Shown here piece by piece: positions 18,163-26,570 of a DNA stretch of 64,000 bases. The notes beneath the pieces are model-generated. The model searched no databases, was not told the DNA's origin, and saw only the letters and a list, made by a program, of their open reading frames with translations. A program made the translations under genes and the position numbers. Numbering within the stretch: the first letter of the stretch is position 1; the number at the start of each line of letters is the position of its first letter. Origin of the DNA: an uncultured Bacteroidota bacterium (GTDB lineage Bacteria; Bacteroidota; Bacteroidia; Flavobacteriales; Flavobacteriaceae); contig CAJXVU010000003.1 in assembly GCA_913062555.1 (NCBI GenBank), forward strand, positions 1 through 64,000. Direction: 5' to 3'.

Positions 18163-20136
18163 ATGAATATTAAAAATTTTTTAAAAGAGTGCCATAAACG
18201 AGATGTATTTAAACTACTTTCCATATATGTTGTTTCTAGTTGGATAATACTACAAGTATTATCTGTTGTTGCGGAACCCTTGAGGCTTTCTGAGAATAGC
18301 ATCCCTATATTGATCCTTTTGCTAATCATTGGCTTTCCAGTTTGTATTATTTATATATGGAATTCTAGAATGTCAAAACTCTGGAAATCTGAAGAGGATG
18401 ATAGCAAGCTTGAACTTTTTAATAAAAGAAAGTTTAGACAAATGTACTTTACAAGTATTGGTATAATACTTTTTTTAGCCGGATTAGCATTCATGGTGAT
18501 TTTTAACAATACTTTTTCAGATAAATTAAAATTGCCAGAATTTTCAACTAATGATAAAATTTCTGTTCTAACATTTACCAATTTTACATTAGATACCAAA
18601 TTAGATATTATTGGAGAAATGGCTGCTAACTGGATTATGGATGGTATTACTGAAAATAATGCAGGACAAATTATATCACAACAAATTGTAAAAGATTATT
18701 CGGAAGCCCTAAAAACTCAAAATAAAAATTTCACCTCTAATGATATTTTAAATAATTTTTTTAGTCCTGGTAAAAAAATAACTGGCACCTATTTTTTAAA
18801 TGGTGATCAGCTCATATTTCAAAGCTCAATCATAGATGGTAAATCTGGAGAAGCTCTAGGTTCAGTAGGACGTGTATTTTGTGACTCAGAAAACCCTTTA
18901 ATTTGTATTCAAGAATTAGGGCAAAAAATTATTGGTTATTTGGTTTCTGAAAGAGATAAAAAAGCAACATTTGAAAATAACCCTCCAAAATATGAAGCCT
19001 ATAAACTAGTACTAGAAGCTAAAAAAAGTAAAAGTGATGGAAACTTAAAGAAGTACATTGAATTACTAGACAAAGCCATAGCTATAGATTCTGAATATTT
19101 TGAACCCAAGTCACTTAAAGTTGGTTATTATTATAACAATGGTCCATATGCCAAAGCCGACTCATTAATAGATGTTATAAAAAAACAAACAGGGATTAGT
19201 AAAAGACAAGAACACCGTTTAAACATGTATGAGGCAGCTTTAGACGGTGACAATCGTAAAACATATAGATACGATAAATATGGCTATCAATTAGAACCAT
19301 ATGACCTATTAACAAATACCTCACATATGGTAATTGCTCTTCAATTTGCAAATAAGCCAGAAGATGTTGAAGCCATTTTTGACGAAGTTATAGATATTGA
19401 TAATTTCAATATTGAAAATTGTATTCAATGTTTAGACAGAATCAATCTCATGGCTATGGCTTACAACGCCTTGGATCAATATAAAAAAACAATTAAACTA
19501 ACTGAATCTTATACAGACATCGTTGACGATAAGTTTTTTTTAATGCCTCTTTTTAGAGCTTATATAAACTCTAATAAAGATGATCAGGTTGATCTTTTAC
19601 TACAAAAACTTAAGCTACGACTTCTTCCAGAAGATTGGTTATACCTCAATCTATTTATAGCCAGAGAATATTTATTACTTGGGAATAAAGAAGTGGCAAC
19701 ATCCTATTTATATTCATTAATACAATCTGAAGATATAGAAGCCAGTGAGTTTTTAAAAGCGGAAGCTTATTCTGAATTAAATGATTATGAGAGCGCCACT
19801 CCTATTTATCAAAAATTATTTAAAGACAGTCCCAGTAATACAAAACTAATAGTTGGTCTAAGTAGATGCTATTTTAAAAATGGTGAACCTGAAAAAGGCA
19901 CCTTACTTATTGATGCTTTAGAAAAGCAAAGAGGACCCTACCAATATGGAAATATAGATTATCGAATAGCACAGATTTATGCCGCTTTGAACAATGAAGA
20001 AAAAGTTTTTGAACATCTATTACTTTCTATTGCCGCCGGCAATTTTTATGTCAATGAAAAATTCAAGAACAGTTCAAGTTTTATTCCCTATTTACAATCT
20101 GAAAAATGGAATGAAATTATGACCTATTGGCATTAA
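18163..20136 (+). CDS. membrane TolB-like/TPR protein
   Basis: This 657-residue protein has an N-terminal membrane module at about 15-68. It starts with LKECHKRDVFKLLSIYVVSSW and ends with a proline-containing helix, a module common in proteins that pair it with cyclase or winged-helix output domains. A third helix follows at 95-117. A TolB-N/FlgO-like domain lies at about 125-260 (KISVLTFTNFTLD, GEMAANWIMDGIT). TPR-type helical repeats fill about 275-640. No enzymatic domain is visible, so a sensor or scaffold role is inferred. It is the first of four co-directional genes with the caspase-like, TIR and coiled-coil genes and reads 60 nt into the next. Confidence 0.75.
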   Translation: MNIKNFLKECHKRDVFKLLSIYVVSSWIILQVLSVVAEPLRLSENSIPILILLLIIGFPVCIIYIWNSRMSKLWKSEEDDSKLELFNKRKFRQMYFTSIGIILFLAGLAFMVIFNNTFSDKLKLPEFSTNDKISVLTFTNFTLDTKLDIIGEMAANWIMDGITENNAGQIISQQIVKDYSEALKTQNKNFTSNDILNNFFSPGKKITGTYFLNGDQLIFQSSIIDGKSGEALGSVGRVFCDSENPLICIQELGQKIIGYLVSERDKKATFENNPPKYEAYKLVLEAKKSKSDGNLKKYIELLDKAIAIDSEYFEPKSLKVGYYYNNGPYAKADSLIDVIKKQTGISKRQEHRLNMYEAALDGDNRKTYRYDKYGYQLEPYDLLTNTSHMVIALQFANKPEDVEAIFDEVIDIDNFNIENCIQCLDRINLMAMAYNALDQYKKTIKLTESYTDIVDDKFFLMPLFRAYINSNKDDQVDLLLQKLKLRLLPEDWLYLNLFIAREYLLLGNKEVATSYLYSLIQSEDIEASEFLKAEAYSELNDYESATPIYQKLFKDSPSNTKLIVGLSRCYFKNGEPEKGTLLIDALEKQRGPYQYGNIDYRIAQIYAALNNEEKVFEHLLLSIAAGNFYVNEKFKNSSSFIPYLQSEKWNEIMTYWH

Positions 20137-20195
20137 ACCCACACAATTGAATTGCCTCCTTTCAAAATTAATCACTAATTATAAATGTCATATTT

Positions 20196-22433
20196 ATGGA
20201 TGTATTTAATAATTCTTTTGCTTTAATCATTGGTGTTGATGCGGCCGAGCTACCTTCTACACAAGACGCTACAGACATACGTGATGTACTAATAGATAAG
20301 GATTTTGCGGGATACCCCGAAGAAAATGTGATTTTGTTAACGAAGCAAAATGCGACACGAAAAGGCATACTTGATGCCTTCGATGAAATTATTGAAAAAA
20401 CTAATGTTGATTCTAAAGTATTTTTATACTATTCGGGACACGGGGCCATTAATGAAAATGTTTTTCCAAATGCATATTATCTTGAGGCAGAAGGTTGGAA
20501 TATTGATCATCCAGATACAACAGGTGTAAAAGGACAGGAAATAAAGAAAAAACTAAACGGTATTATTGCCGAACGACTCATCTTTATTTTTGACTGTTGC
20601 CATGCACAAGGCATGACTGAAGGCCCAGATTTATTGGATTCTGGAACTAAAATGGAAGCCTTAGAAAATGCATCAAAAAACAATCAAAACGGATCAATTA
20701 ATCCTGAAGGCTTAGCTCATGACATGGACGATGAAGAAGGGATGGCTATTATATCATCCTGTAAAGACAATCAGAAATCTTTGTATTTTAAAGGAGACAG
20801 GAATAGTATGTTCACGGCATATTTACTCAAAGTTTTAAAGGGAGAACATCAAACAATTATTACCAGTGAGTATATTAAAATATTGGATGTTGCCAGTTAT
20901 CTGGTTGAAGAAGTCCCAAAAGATGCAGCTTTAGCTAACAGGAAACAAAATCCTTTTATCAATTTACAATTTGACAGAAATTTTGAAGTGAGTCGGGTAC
21001 CCAAATCAAAGCGCAGCACTATTGATAAAACTGTACAAACACAGGAATCGATTCAAATTGATAAAAAAGAAATTAAAAGCGTATTTCGCAAGACAGATAA
21101 TACTAATAATGTTATAATTTTTGTCCATGGATTTTCTGGAGAAGCACATGAATCTTTTGGAAAAATGCCGAATTTATTTATGGAAGAAAAACAGCTTGAC
21201 GGCTGGGACATGTTTCCTTTTGGATTTAATGCAAATACAAATCCAGAAATGGGTAAAGATATTTGGGCAACAGTTAAAGACATCAACAAAATTGCAGACA
21301 ATTTGAGTTCGGCTATTAAGTACAAGTTTAATAAATATAACCGGGTGGCAATTGTTGCATATAGCCTTGGGGGGCTTGTAGCTCAGCGTGCAATTCTAAA
21401 CCTAGATGAAAGCAATAAAGAACGCTTAAGTCATGTTTTCTTTTTTGGCACACCTAGTAACGGGATTACTAACAATACAATTAAAACACTATGGAAAAAT
21501 AAAATTAGCACGTTAGTACATGACCAACCATTTATTCAAAACTTAAGAGCTGATTGGAAAAACACATTTAAGGATGAATATCCTTTTACACTAAAGGTTA
21601 TTGTAGCTACAAAAGATGAATATGTTACTGCAGATTCAAGTTTATCTTCATTTAAAAAATCACAGTGGGTAACCGTTTCAGGAGATCATTTTTCAATGGT
21701 AAACATCAAAACCAAGGACAATGATAGTTACAATCTTATTTTAGACACCCTTAACGACAATACCTTTTTTAATAAGTTCACAAATCAAAAAGAGATCAAC
21801 TTAGCGATTGGAGAATTTGATGCCATTATTAGAGAATTAGAACCCAACCTAGAGCATTTGGACGAACGCGGTTTAGAACACCTTATAGACGCCTTAGAAA
21901 GTGTGGGTAGAAGTCAAGATGCCGAACATATTTTAAAAACGCATCCCATTGCTAAAAAAGATGCCGATATGTTAAACTTATTAGGCGGATTATACAAACG
22001 TAAATATCTAGAAAACAGTAAATTTAATGATGGTAAGTTAGCGTTTAATTGTTATACCGAAGCTTTAAAATTAGCACAAGAAAATAATCAAACAGAACAA
22101 ATATGCAAAAACGCGGTAAACCTCGCCTTTTTAAATTTAATTTTGGAAGAGGACTACAAAGACATGAATGACTTTGCCAACATCGCTATTTCAGCTGCCC
22201 AAAGTTTTCCATTTGACAAATTATGGAAACTCCGTTCTTTAGCAGAAGGACACTTATATTTAAACGATTTAGAGACCTCAAAAAAACATTACATATTAGC
22301 TGTTAAAAAGGCAAGTATTAAAGATAAAATAGAAATTTATTCCAATGCCTATTCTGCATATGTCCTATTAAATGACAATAGCAATTCTAATGATCCTTTT
22401 ATTAATTTTCTAAGACTGAACTACTTATCTTAA
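20196..22433 (+). CDS. caspase-like protease fused to serine hydrolase and TPR domain
   Basis: This 745-residue three-part protein begins with residues 1-260, a caspase/metacaspase (peptidase C14) domain with catalytic H82 (YYSGHGA) and C135 (FDCCHA). Residues 295-520 form an alpha/beta hydrolase of the lipase/PGAP1 type: IFVHGFSG oxyanion loop, nucleophile S390 in AYSLGG, likely acid D474 (TKDEY) and H498 (SGDHFS). Residues 540-745 are TPR-like helices resembling the TRAFs-binding/DUF4071 type seen in some bacterial TIR proteins. There is no signal peptide, so it is cytoplasmic. Both catalytic sets look intact, so it could process a protein and act on a lipid or ester. It sits beside a TIR gene, as in immune or cell-death modules. 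Function is inferred. Confidence 0.82.
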   Translation: MDVFNNSFALIIGVDAAELPSTQDATDIRDVLIDKDFAGYPEENVILLTKQNATRKGILDAFDEIIEKTNVDSKVFLYYSGHGAINENVFPNAYYLEAEGWNIDHPDTTGVKGQEIKKKLNGIIAERLIFIFDCCHAQGMTEGPDLLDSGTKMEALENASKNNQNGSINPEGLAHDMDDEEGMAIISSCKDNQKSLYFKGDRNSMFTAYLLKVLKGEHQTIITSEYIKILDVASYLVEEVPKDAALANRKQNPFINLQFDRNFEVSRVPKSKRSTIDKTVQTQESIQIDKKEIKSVFRKTDNTNNVIIFVHGFSGEAHESFGKMPNLFMEEKQLDGWDMFPFGFNANTNPEMGKDIWATVKDINKIADNLSSAIKYKFNKYNRVAIVAYSLGGLVAQRAILNLDESNKERLSHVFFFGTPSNGITNNTIKTLWKNKISTLVHDQPFIQNLRADWKNTFKDEYPFTLKVIVATKDEYVTADSSLSSFKKSQWVTVSGDHFSMVNIKTKDNDSYNLILDTLNDNTFFNKFTNQKEINLAIGEFDAIIRELEPNLEHLDERGLEHLIDALESVGRSQDAEHILKTHPIAKKDADMLNLLGGLYKRKYLENSKFNDGKLAFNCYTEALKLAQENNQTEQICKNAVNLAFLNLILEEDYKDMNDFANIAISAAQSFPFDKLWKLRSLAEGHLYLNDLETSKKHYILAVKKASIKDKIEIYSNAYSAYVLLNDNSNSNDPFINFLRLNYLS

Positions 22434-22526
22434 ATCAAAAGTTAATTTATTTAAAAAAAAATATTAACTTGTACCTATCCCTCTTCTTCCAATGTACCTC
22501 CTATTTCCATAATAACTATAATTATA

Positions 22527-23420
22527 ATGTCAGACTATATTTTTATTAGCTATTCTCAAAACGATGCACTAATCGCAAAAGAATTAGCCGATACCCTAAT
22601 AAAAAAGGGGAAAAGTGTTTGGATTGACTACATACATCTTGCAAATCTCAAAGTGGATGAAGATGAAGATGAAATAAAGGAAAAAGCAGTCCTTTCATCA
22701 AAATTTGTAGCAATCATAACATCACCAAATGCGCTGAGTGATTCCTTCTTGAAAGACGAAAAGAATTTCGCTCGAGATAATGGAAAAGAAGTTGTTTTAG
22801 TAAAGGTTACTCCTTGTAACATTAACAAAAAAATGTATTGGCGTCGTTTAAAATGTATCGATTTAACTAATGATAGAGACAAAGGAATTGAATCTCTCCT
22901 TAGCAAAATAGATGATTCTGCTAGCGGTCCAATTGCACCTAAAGAAACAGTTTCAGCAGTTGAAGAAACGCAAAATAAATTGGTGGAAAATCCTGAAGTC
23001 GTCGTAAGCCCTAAAGCAAATAACTCCGATGGCTTAGCTGCTTTGGTTCAAGAATTGAGGGACGACATTAAGCTTTATGAGCTAACTATGAACAGTCAAA
23101 TTAAAAGTTCGTATTTAGGAGTGAAATTGCTAATTGCTTGTAGTATATTATTAATATTAGCACTGTATTTAATTCCTGAATTAAAATCGGTATTAGACGA
23201 CGGTGAAGCAAAATTAAAATACCTCTCTCCCATTGGAGGAATGATCCCTTCGGGTCTAAGTACATTTTCTATCAATAAAATAAAAGAAAAAAAGAAACGT
23301 TTATCAAGCTTAAAAACTTGTGATAGAAAATTATCGAGAATGGAGAACGGATTAATTAATTATTCTAAAATAGATATTTTAGGATTAGAAGATGAAGTTT
23401 TCAATTATATTAATGCATAA
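22527..23420 (+). CDS. TIR-domain membrane protein
   Basis: This 297-residue protein has a TIR domain at 1-135. It shows box 1 (YIFISYSQNDALIAKELADTL), an acidic loop (VDEDEDEIKEK) and the SPNALSDSFLKDE segment, in which E78 occupies the place of the NADase glutamate. Bacterial TIR domains commonly cleave NAD+. A linker follows, then a hydrophobic segment at about 192-212, a second weaker one near 230-245, and a basic C-terminal tail (KIKEKKKRLSSLK). The TIR part would face the cytoplasm, tethered to the inner membrane. It is 93 nt downstream of the caspase-like gene and 11 nt upstream of the coiled-coil gene. The second TIR acidic/aromatic features are weak, so catalysis is not certain. Confidence 0.8.
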   Translation: MSDYIFISYSQNDALIAKELADTLIKKGKSVWIDYIHLANLKVDEDEDEIKEKAVLSSKFVAIITSPNALSDSFLKDEKNFARDNGKEVVLVKVTPCNINKKMYWRRLKCIDLTNDRDKGIESLLSKIDDSASGPIAPKETVSAVEETQNKLVENPEVVVSPKANNSDGLAALVQELRDDIKLYELTMNSQIKSSYLGVKLLIACSILLILALYLIPELKSVLDDGEAKLKYLSPIGGMIPSGLSTFSINKIKEKKKRLSSLKTCDRKLSRMENGLINYSKIDILGLEDEVFNYINA

Positions 23421-23431
23421 ATCAATTACAA

Positions 23432-24091
23432 ATGACTAAAATTCAAGATAGAATTAATGAAATAAATAAAATAGCCAAGCGCAGTCGCATGATTACAACT
23501 GTTTTAGCAGTTATTATTGTAGCTTTTATAGTTTTAACCGCTTGGAATATAACAACTATAAATTCAAAAAATAACAGTCTAAAGGTGGTTAATGAAGAAT
23601 TGGAATATTTAAAAACGAACATTGAAGTCAAGGAAATTAAATACAAGAATGAGTTAAGCCAATTAAGAGACTCTATTGCCGAGGCAGACCCAGCAAGTAA
23701 TTTATGGGCATACACAAAAAAAACCAACTCTATAGACGCATATGCAAAATATATTGAAACAGAACGACAAAACAATAGTGTTGTAGAACCTGAGCGCATT
23801 AACGAAATTAAAGCTGCTGTTGATGATTTAATGGACAGAAAAGGTTGGATTCAAATACAGGAATCAAATGGAACTAAGTTATTTACTGAATTGAGCGGTT
23901 TTATAGATAATGTTAGAGATGTGAGAAAGGCAAAATCATCACGAAGTGTTAGAAATGGAATCATAGGTGAAAGTGGTAATTCCGGTCGAAATGGAGATGT
24001 GATTTCCAAAGATCAATTAGTAATTGTTGTAACAACAAAACAAAGTGGTAAGGCAGTTTGGGCTGAAATAAAATATAGTGATGAAAACTAG
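23432..24091 (+). CDS. single-helix membrane protein with coiled coil, function unknown
   Basis: This 219-residue protein has an amphipathic N-terminus, one transmembrane helix at about 19-40 and a heptad-rich coiled coil at about 43-75 (NNSLKVVNEELEYLKTNIEV). A helical central part follows, and a Gly/Ser/Asn-rich stretch (about 165-190) precedes a short beta-rich end. I recognise no family. The 11-nt spacing from the TIR gene implies the same transcript, and the arrangement suggests a membrane partner of that protein. It converges with the cyclase gene, 16 nt away. Confidence 0.65.
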   Translation: MTKIQDRINEINKIAKRSRMITTVLAVIIVAFIVLTAWNITTINSKNNSLKVVNEELEYLKTNIEVKEIKYKNELSQLRDSIAEADPASNLWAYTKKTNSIDAYAKYIETERQNNSVVEPERINEIKAAVDDLMDRKGWIQIQESNGTKLFTELSGFIDNVRDVRKAKSSRSVRNGIIGESGNSGRNGDVISKDQLVIVVTTKQSGKAVWAEIKYSDEN

Positions 24092-24107
24092 ATTTTACTT
24101 CTTTTTT

Positions 24108-25178
24108 CTAAACGATTGAATAAATATTAACGCCTTCTTGTTTTCCTCTTAACTTAATGTTTCCCAGCGGCATGCTTTTAAATGTAGTATTTAAATGTAA
24201 ATCATTTAATAGGCTCTCAGAAATTAAAAGTGATGCATTATAGGCATTACACTCCCCTTGAATTCTTGCTGTTGTGTTGATAACGTCTCCGTGAAAAGCA
24301 AGTTCCTTTTTTACGGTTCCAACCTCCGCAATCATAAGCTTCCCTCCATGCAGGCCCGCTTTAAACATTGGCACAAAATCATATTTATTTTGGTAGTAAC
24401 TTAAGCGCTTATTAATTTGTTCTTGAAACTCAAAAAATAGATCTACACATTTACATTTATAAATACCCTTTTTATATGGCCAAGTTAATACGGCCTCATC
24501 ACCAACATATTGATAAACTTCGGCATCATTTTTTTCAATTACATGATTCAAATCTAAAAAGCAATCCTGAATGAACTCACTGTATTTATAGTGTCCTAAA
24601 GTTTCGGCAATACTCATAGAATCTTTTAAATCTAAAAACATAAAAATTCGTTTTTCTTCTTTAGGCTTTCTATAAGTTCCTAAAAGCATTTTCATAAAAA
24701 CTCCTTTGCCAAATTTTTCGTTTGCTATTTTTAAAAACGAGAATAATAATGAGCCAATCATAAAATACAATACGGTAACCCAAAACCATTGACTGGTGAT
24801 CCACCAGCCACTTTCATTAGGAATATCTAGATCCATATCCTTTTCTGCAATGATTGAAATCACTCTCAGTATGGTCACCATTAAAACAAGATAAATACCT
24901 GTTTTACTAATAATCACTAAGCCTAAAGCACTCTTTTTTAATAAGTAATTTTGAAATAAAAATTCAATAATGGCATAAAAAACCCCAATAACCAACCCTA
25001 ATATTATAGCCAAATTATACCAAATACTAATGTGGATATCATACTTAACATCGAAGAAAAAATTCACATAATCCCCCAATCCAGTAAATCTAAATGACGT
25101 GAACAATAAAAAAGCAATAACCCAAAATGTTATGGATTGAAAAAACAAAATGGTGAACCGTCTGATTCCAGTATTCAT
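24108..25178 (-). CDS. class III adenylate/guanylate cyclase, membrane-bound
   Basis: This 356-residue protein has four transmembrane helices (about 11-30, 52-76, 84-110, 130-150) followed by a cyclase homology domain at 172-350. The metal-binding aspartates D183 (FLDLKDS) and D227 (VGDEA) and the transition-state residues N301 and R305 (VINTTARIQ) are all present, so it should be active. The substrate-specifying positions do not let me choose ATP or GTP with certainty. Its start codon overlaps the stop of the upstream gene in TAATG (25176-25180), implying translational coupling. No cyclic-nucleotide effector is adjacent. A Crp-type regulator is encoded at 40372-41043. Confidence 0.87.
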   Translation of the reverse strand: MNTGIRRFTILFFQSITFWVIAFLLFTSFRFTGLGDYVNFFFDVKYDIHISIWYNLAIILGLVIGVFYAIIEFLFQNYLLKKSALGLVIISKTGIYLVLMVTILRVISIIAEKDMDLDIPNESGWWITSQWFWVTVLYFMIGSLLFSFLKIANEKFGKGVFMKMLLGTYRKPKEEKRIFMFLDLKDSMSIAETLGHYKYSEFIQDCFLDLNHVIEKNDAEVYQYVGDEAVLTWPYKKGIYKCKCVDLFFEFQEQINKRLSYYQNKYDFVPMFKAGLHGGKLMIAEVGTVKKELAFHGDVINTTARIQGECNAYNASLLISESLLNDLHLNTTFKSMPLGNIKLRGKQEGVNIYSIV

Positions 25179-26485
25179 TAGGTCTTTTGCTTTTTCTTTC
25201 TTGCTGCCGGAAACAACACATTGTTTAAAATTAGACGGTAACCTGGAGATGTTGGGTGTAAATCTAGTTCGGTTTTTGGGTCTCCTACTCGATGTGTATA
25301 ATCTTCTGGATCATGACCCCCATAAAAAGTAAAAAATCCTTTGCCTTTAATTCCATGAATATATTTGGCTTCGCCATTGGTTTTATTTTCTCCCAAAACT
25401 AATACTTTGGACTTAATTTGAGATCTGGAAAATGATGTTGTTTGTCCCATAAACCCTTTTACCAAAGCCGTATGATTTTGATTAAGCATTGTAGGTATGG
25501 GATCCCACTTAGCCGAAAAATCCATGAGTGTAAAATAATCTGTAGTTTTTGGGATTCGGCGTTTACTGGTCATATCAATCGACGAGAACTCATAAACATT
25601 TGGGCTACGTTCTAAAATGAAATCTGTAAATGCAAAAGTACTTTGATAATTGACTTTATTTTGATAATTGGCATCACTGCCATCGCCGTCAAACATGGGT
25701 TCGCAAATATCAATACCCTCGGCTGATAATGCAATATCAAAACTGTCGGTGGCACTGCACATGGCGAACATAAAGCCGCCTCCTACGACATAATCTCTAA
25801 TTTTTAATGCCACATCCAATTTAGCTTCTGAAACTTTATTATAGCCCAATTCAGAAGCCAACAATTCGGCATTTTTCTTTTCTTTTATATACCAAGGGGC
25901 ACTTCTATAACTTCTATAAAATTTTCCAAACTGCCCTGTGAAATCTTCATGATGTAAATGCAGCCAATCAAATAACAAAAGGGCGTCATTTAAAACTTCT
26001 TTATCATAAATAGTTTCATAAGGGATCTCGGCATAGGTCAATACCATGGTTACAGCATCATCCCAAGGTTGTTTTCCATAGGGAGTATATACCGCAATCT
26101 TTGGTGCTTTTTCTAAAACAACGGCCTCCATATTTTTACTAGGACTACTAATTTCCTGTAAAATTTGTTCGGCTTTGTTGTCACTTATCACTTCATAAGA
26201 GACCCCGCGAATTTGACATTCCCGTTGTATTTCTTCAAAATCTGGTAGTAAAAAAGAGCCTCCTCTATAATTTAATAGCCATTTTACCTTTTGCTGTTTT
26301 TCAAGAGTCCAATAGGTAATCCCATAAGCTTTCAAATGATTTTTCTGACTTTCAGTATCCATTGGTATAAGGATATAGGAAGCAAAAGACTTCAGTCCAA
26401 AACAAATAAATAGCAGTATGAATAAATAATTTTTCAAAAATGTTTTTTTTTTAGAATCTGGACCTCTAGTAGCTTTATTTATCAA
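25178..26485 (-). CDS. exported GATase-like protein, often labelled asparagine synthetase B
   Basis: This 435-residue protein has a hydrophobic N-terminal segment at about 19-37 (LFILLFICFGLKSFA), so it is probably exported. I recall similar flavobacterial proteins annotated as asparagine synthetase B. However, the Ntn-glutaminase cysteine at position 2 and the PP-loop motif of AsnB are not present. A GGGFMFAMCSATDSFDIAL stretch resembles the nucleophile region of class I glutamine amidotransferase-like folds. True function is unknown. It lies between dnaB and the cyclase, with the stop overlapping the cyclase start. Confidence 0.7.
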   Translation of the reverse strand: MINKATRGPDSKKKTFLKNYLFILLFICFGLKSFASYILIPMDTESQKNHLKAYGITYWTLEKQQKVKWLLNYRGGSFLLPDFEEIQRECQIRGVSYEVISDNKAEQILQEISSPSKNMEAVVLEKAPKIAVYTPYGKQPWDDAVTMVLTYAEIPYETIYDKEVLNDALLLFDWLHLHHEDFTGQFGKFYRSYRSAPWYIKEKKNAELLASELGYNKVSEAKLDVALKIRDYVVGGGFMFAMCSATDSFDIALSAEGIDICEPMFDGDGSDANYQNKVNYQSTFAFTDFILERSPNVYEFSSIDMTSKRRIPKTTDYFTLMDFSAKWDPIPTMLNQNHTALVKGFMGQTTSFSRSQIKSKVLVLGENKTNGEAKYIHGIKGKGFFTFYGGHDPEDYTHRVGDPKTELDLHPTSPGYRLILNNVLFPAARKKKQKT

Positions 26486-26570
26486 AAAGACACTCTCAAT
26501 CGTTTCTATTAATAACGAAAGATACTTAAATTTTGTTTTTGAATAATTAGTTTTAAGGGAATTTTAGGGA

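Noticed and set aside
25178-26485. True asparagine synthetase B
   Set aside because: No Cys-2 glutaminase start and no ATP-pyrophosphatase SGGLDS-type motif is present, and the N-terminus looks like an export signal.
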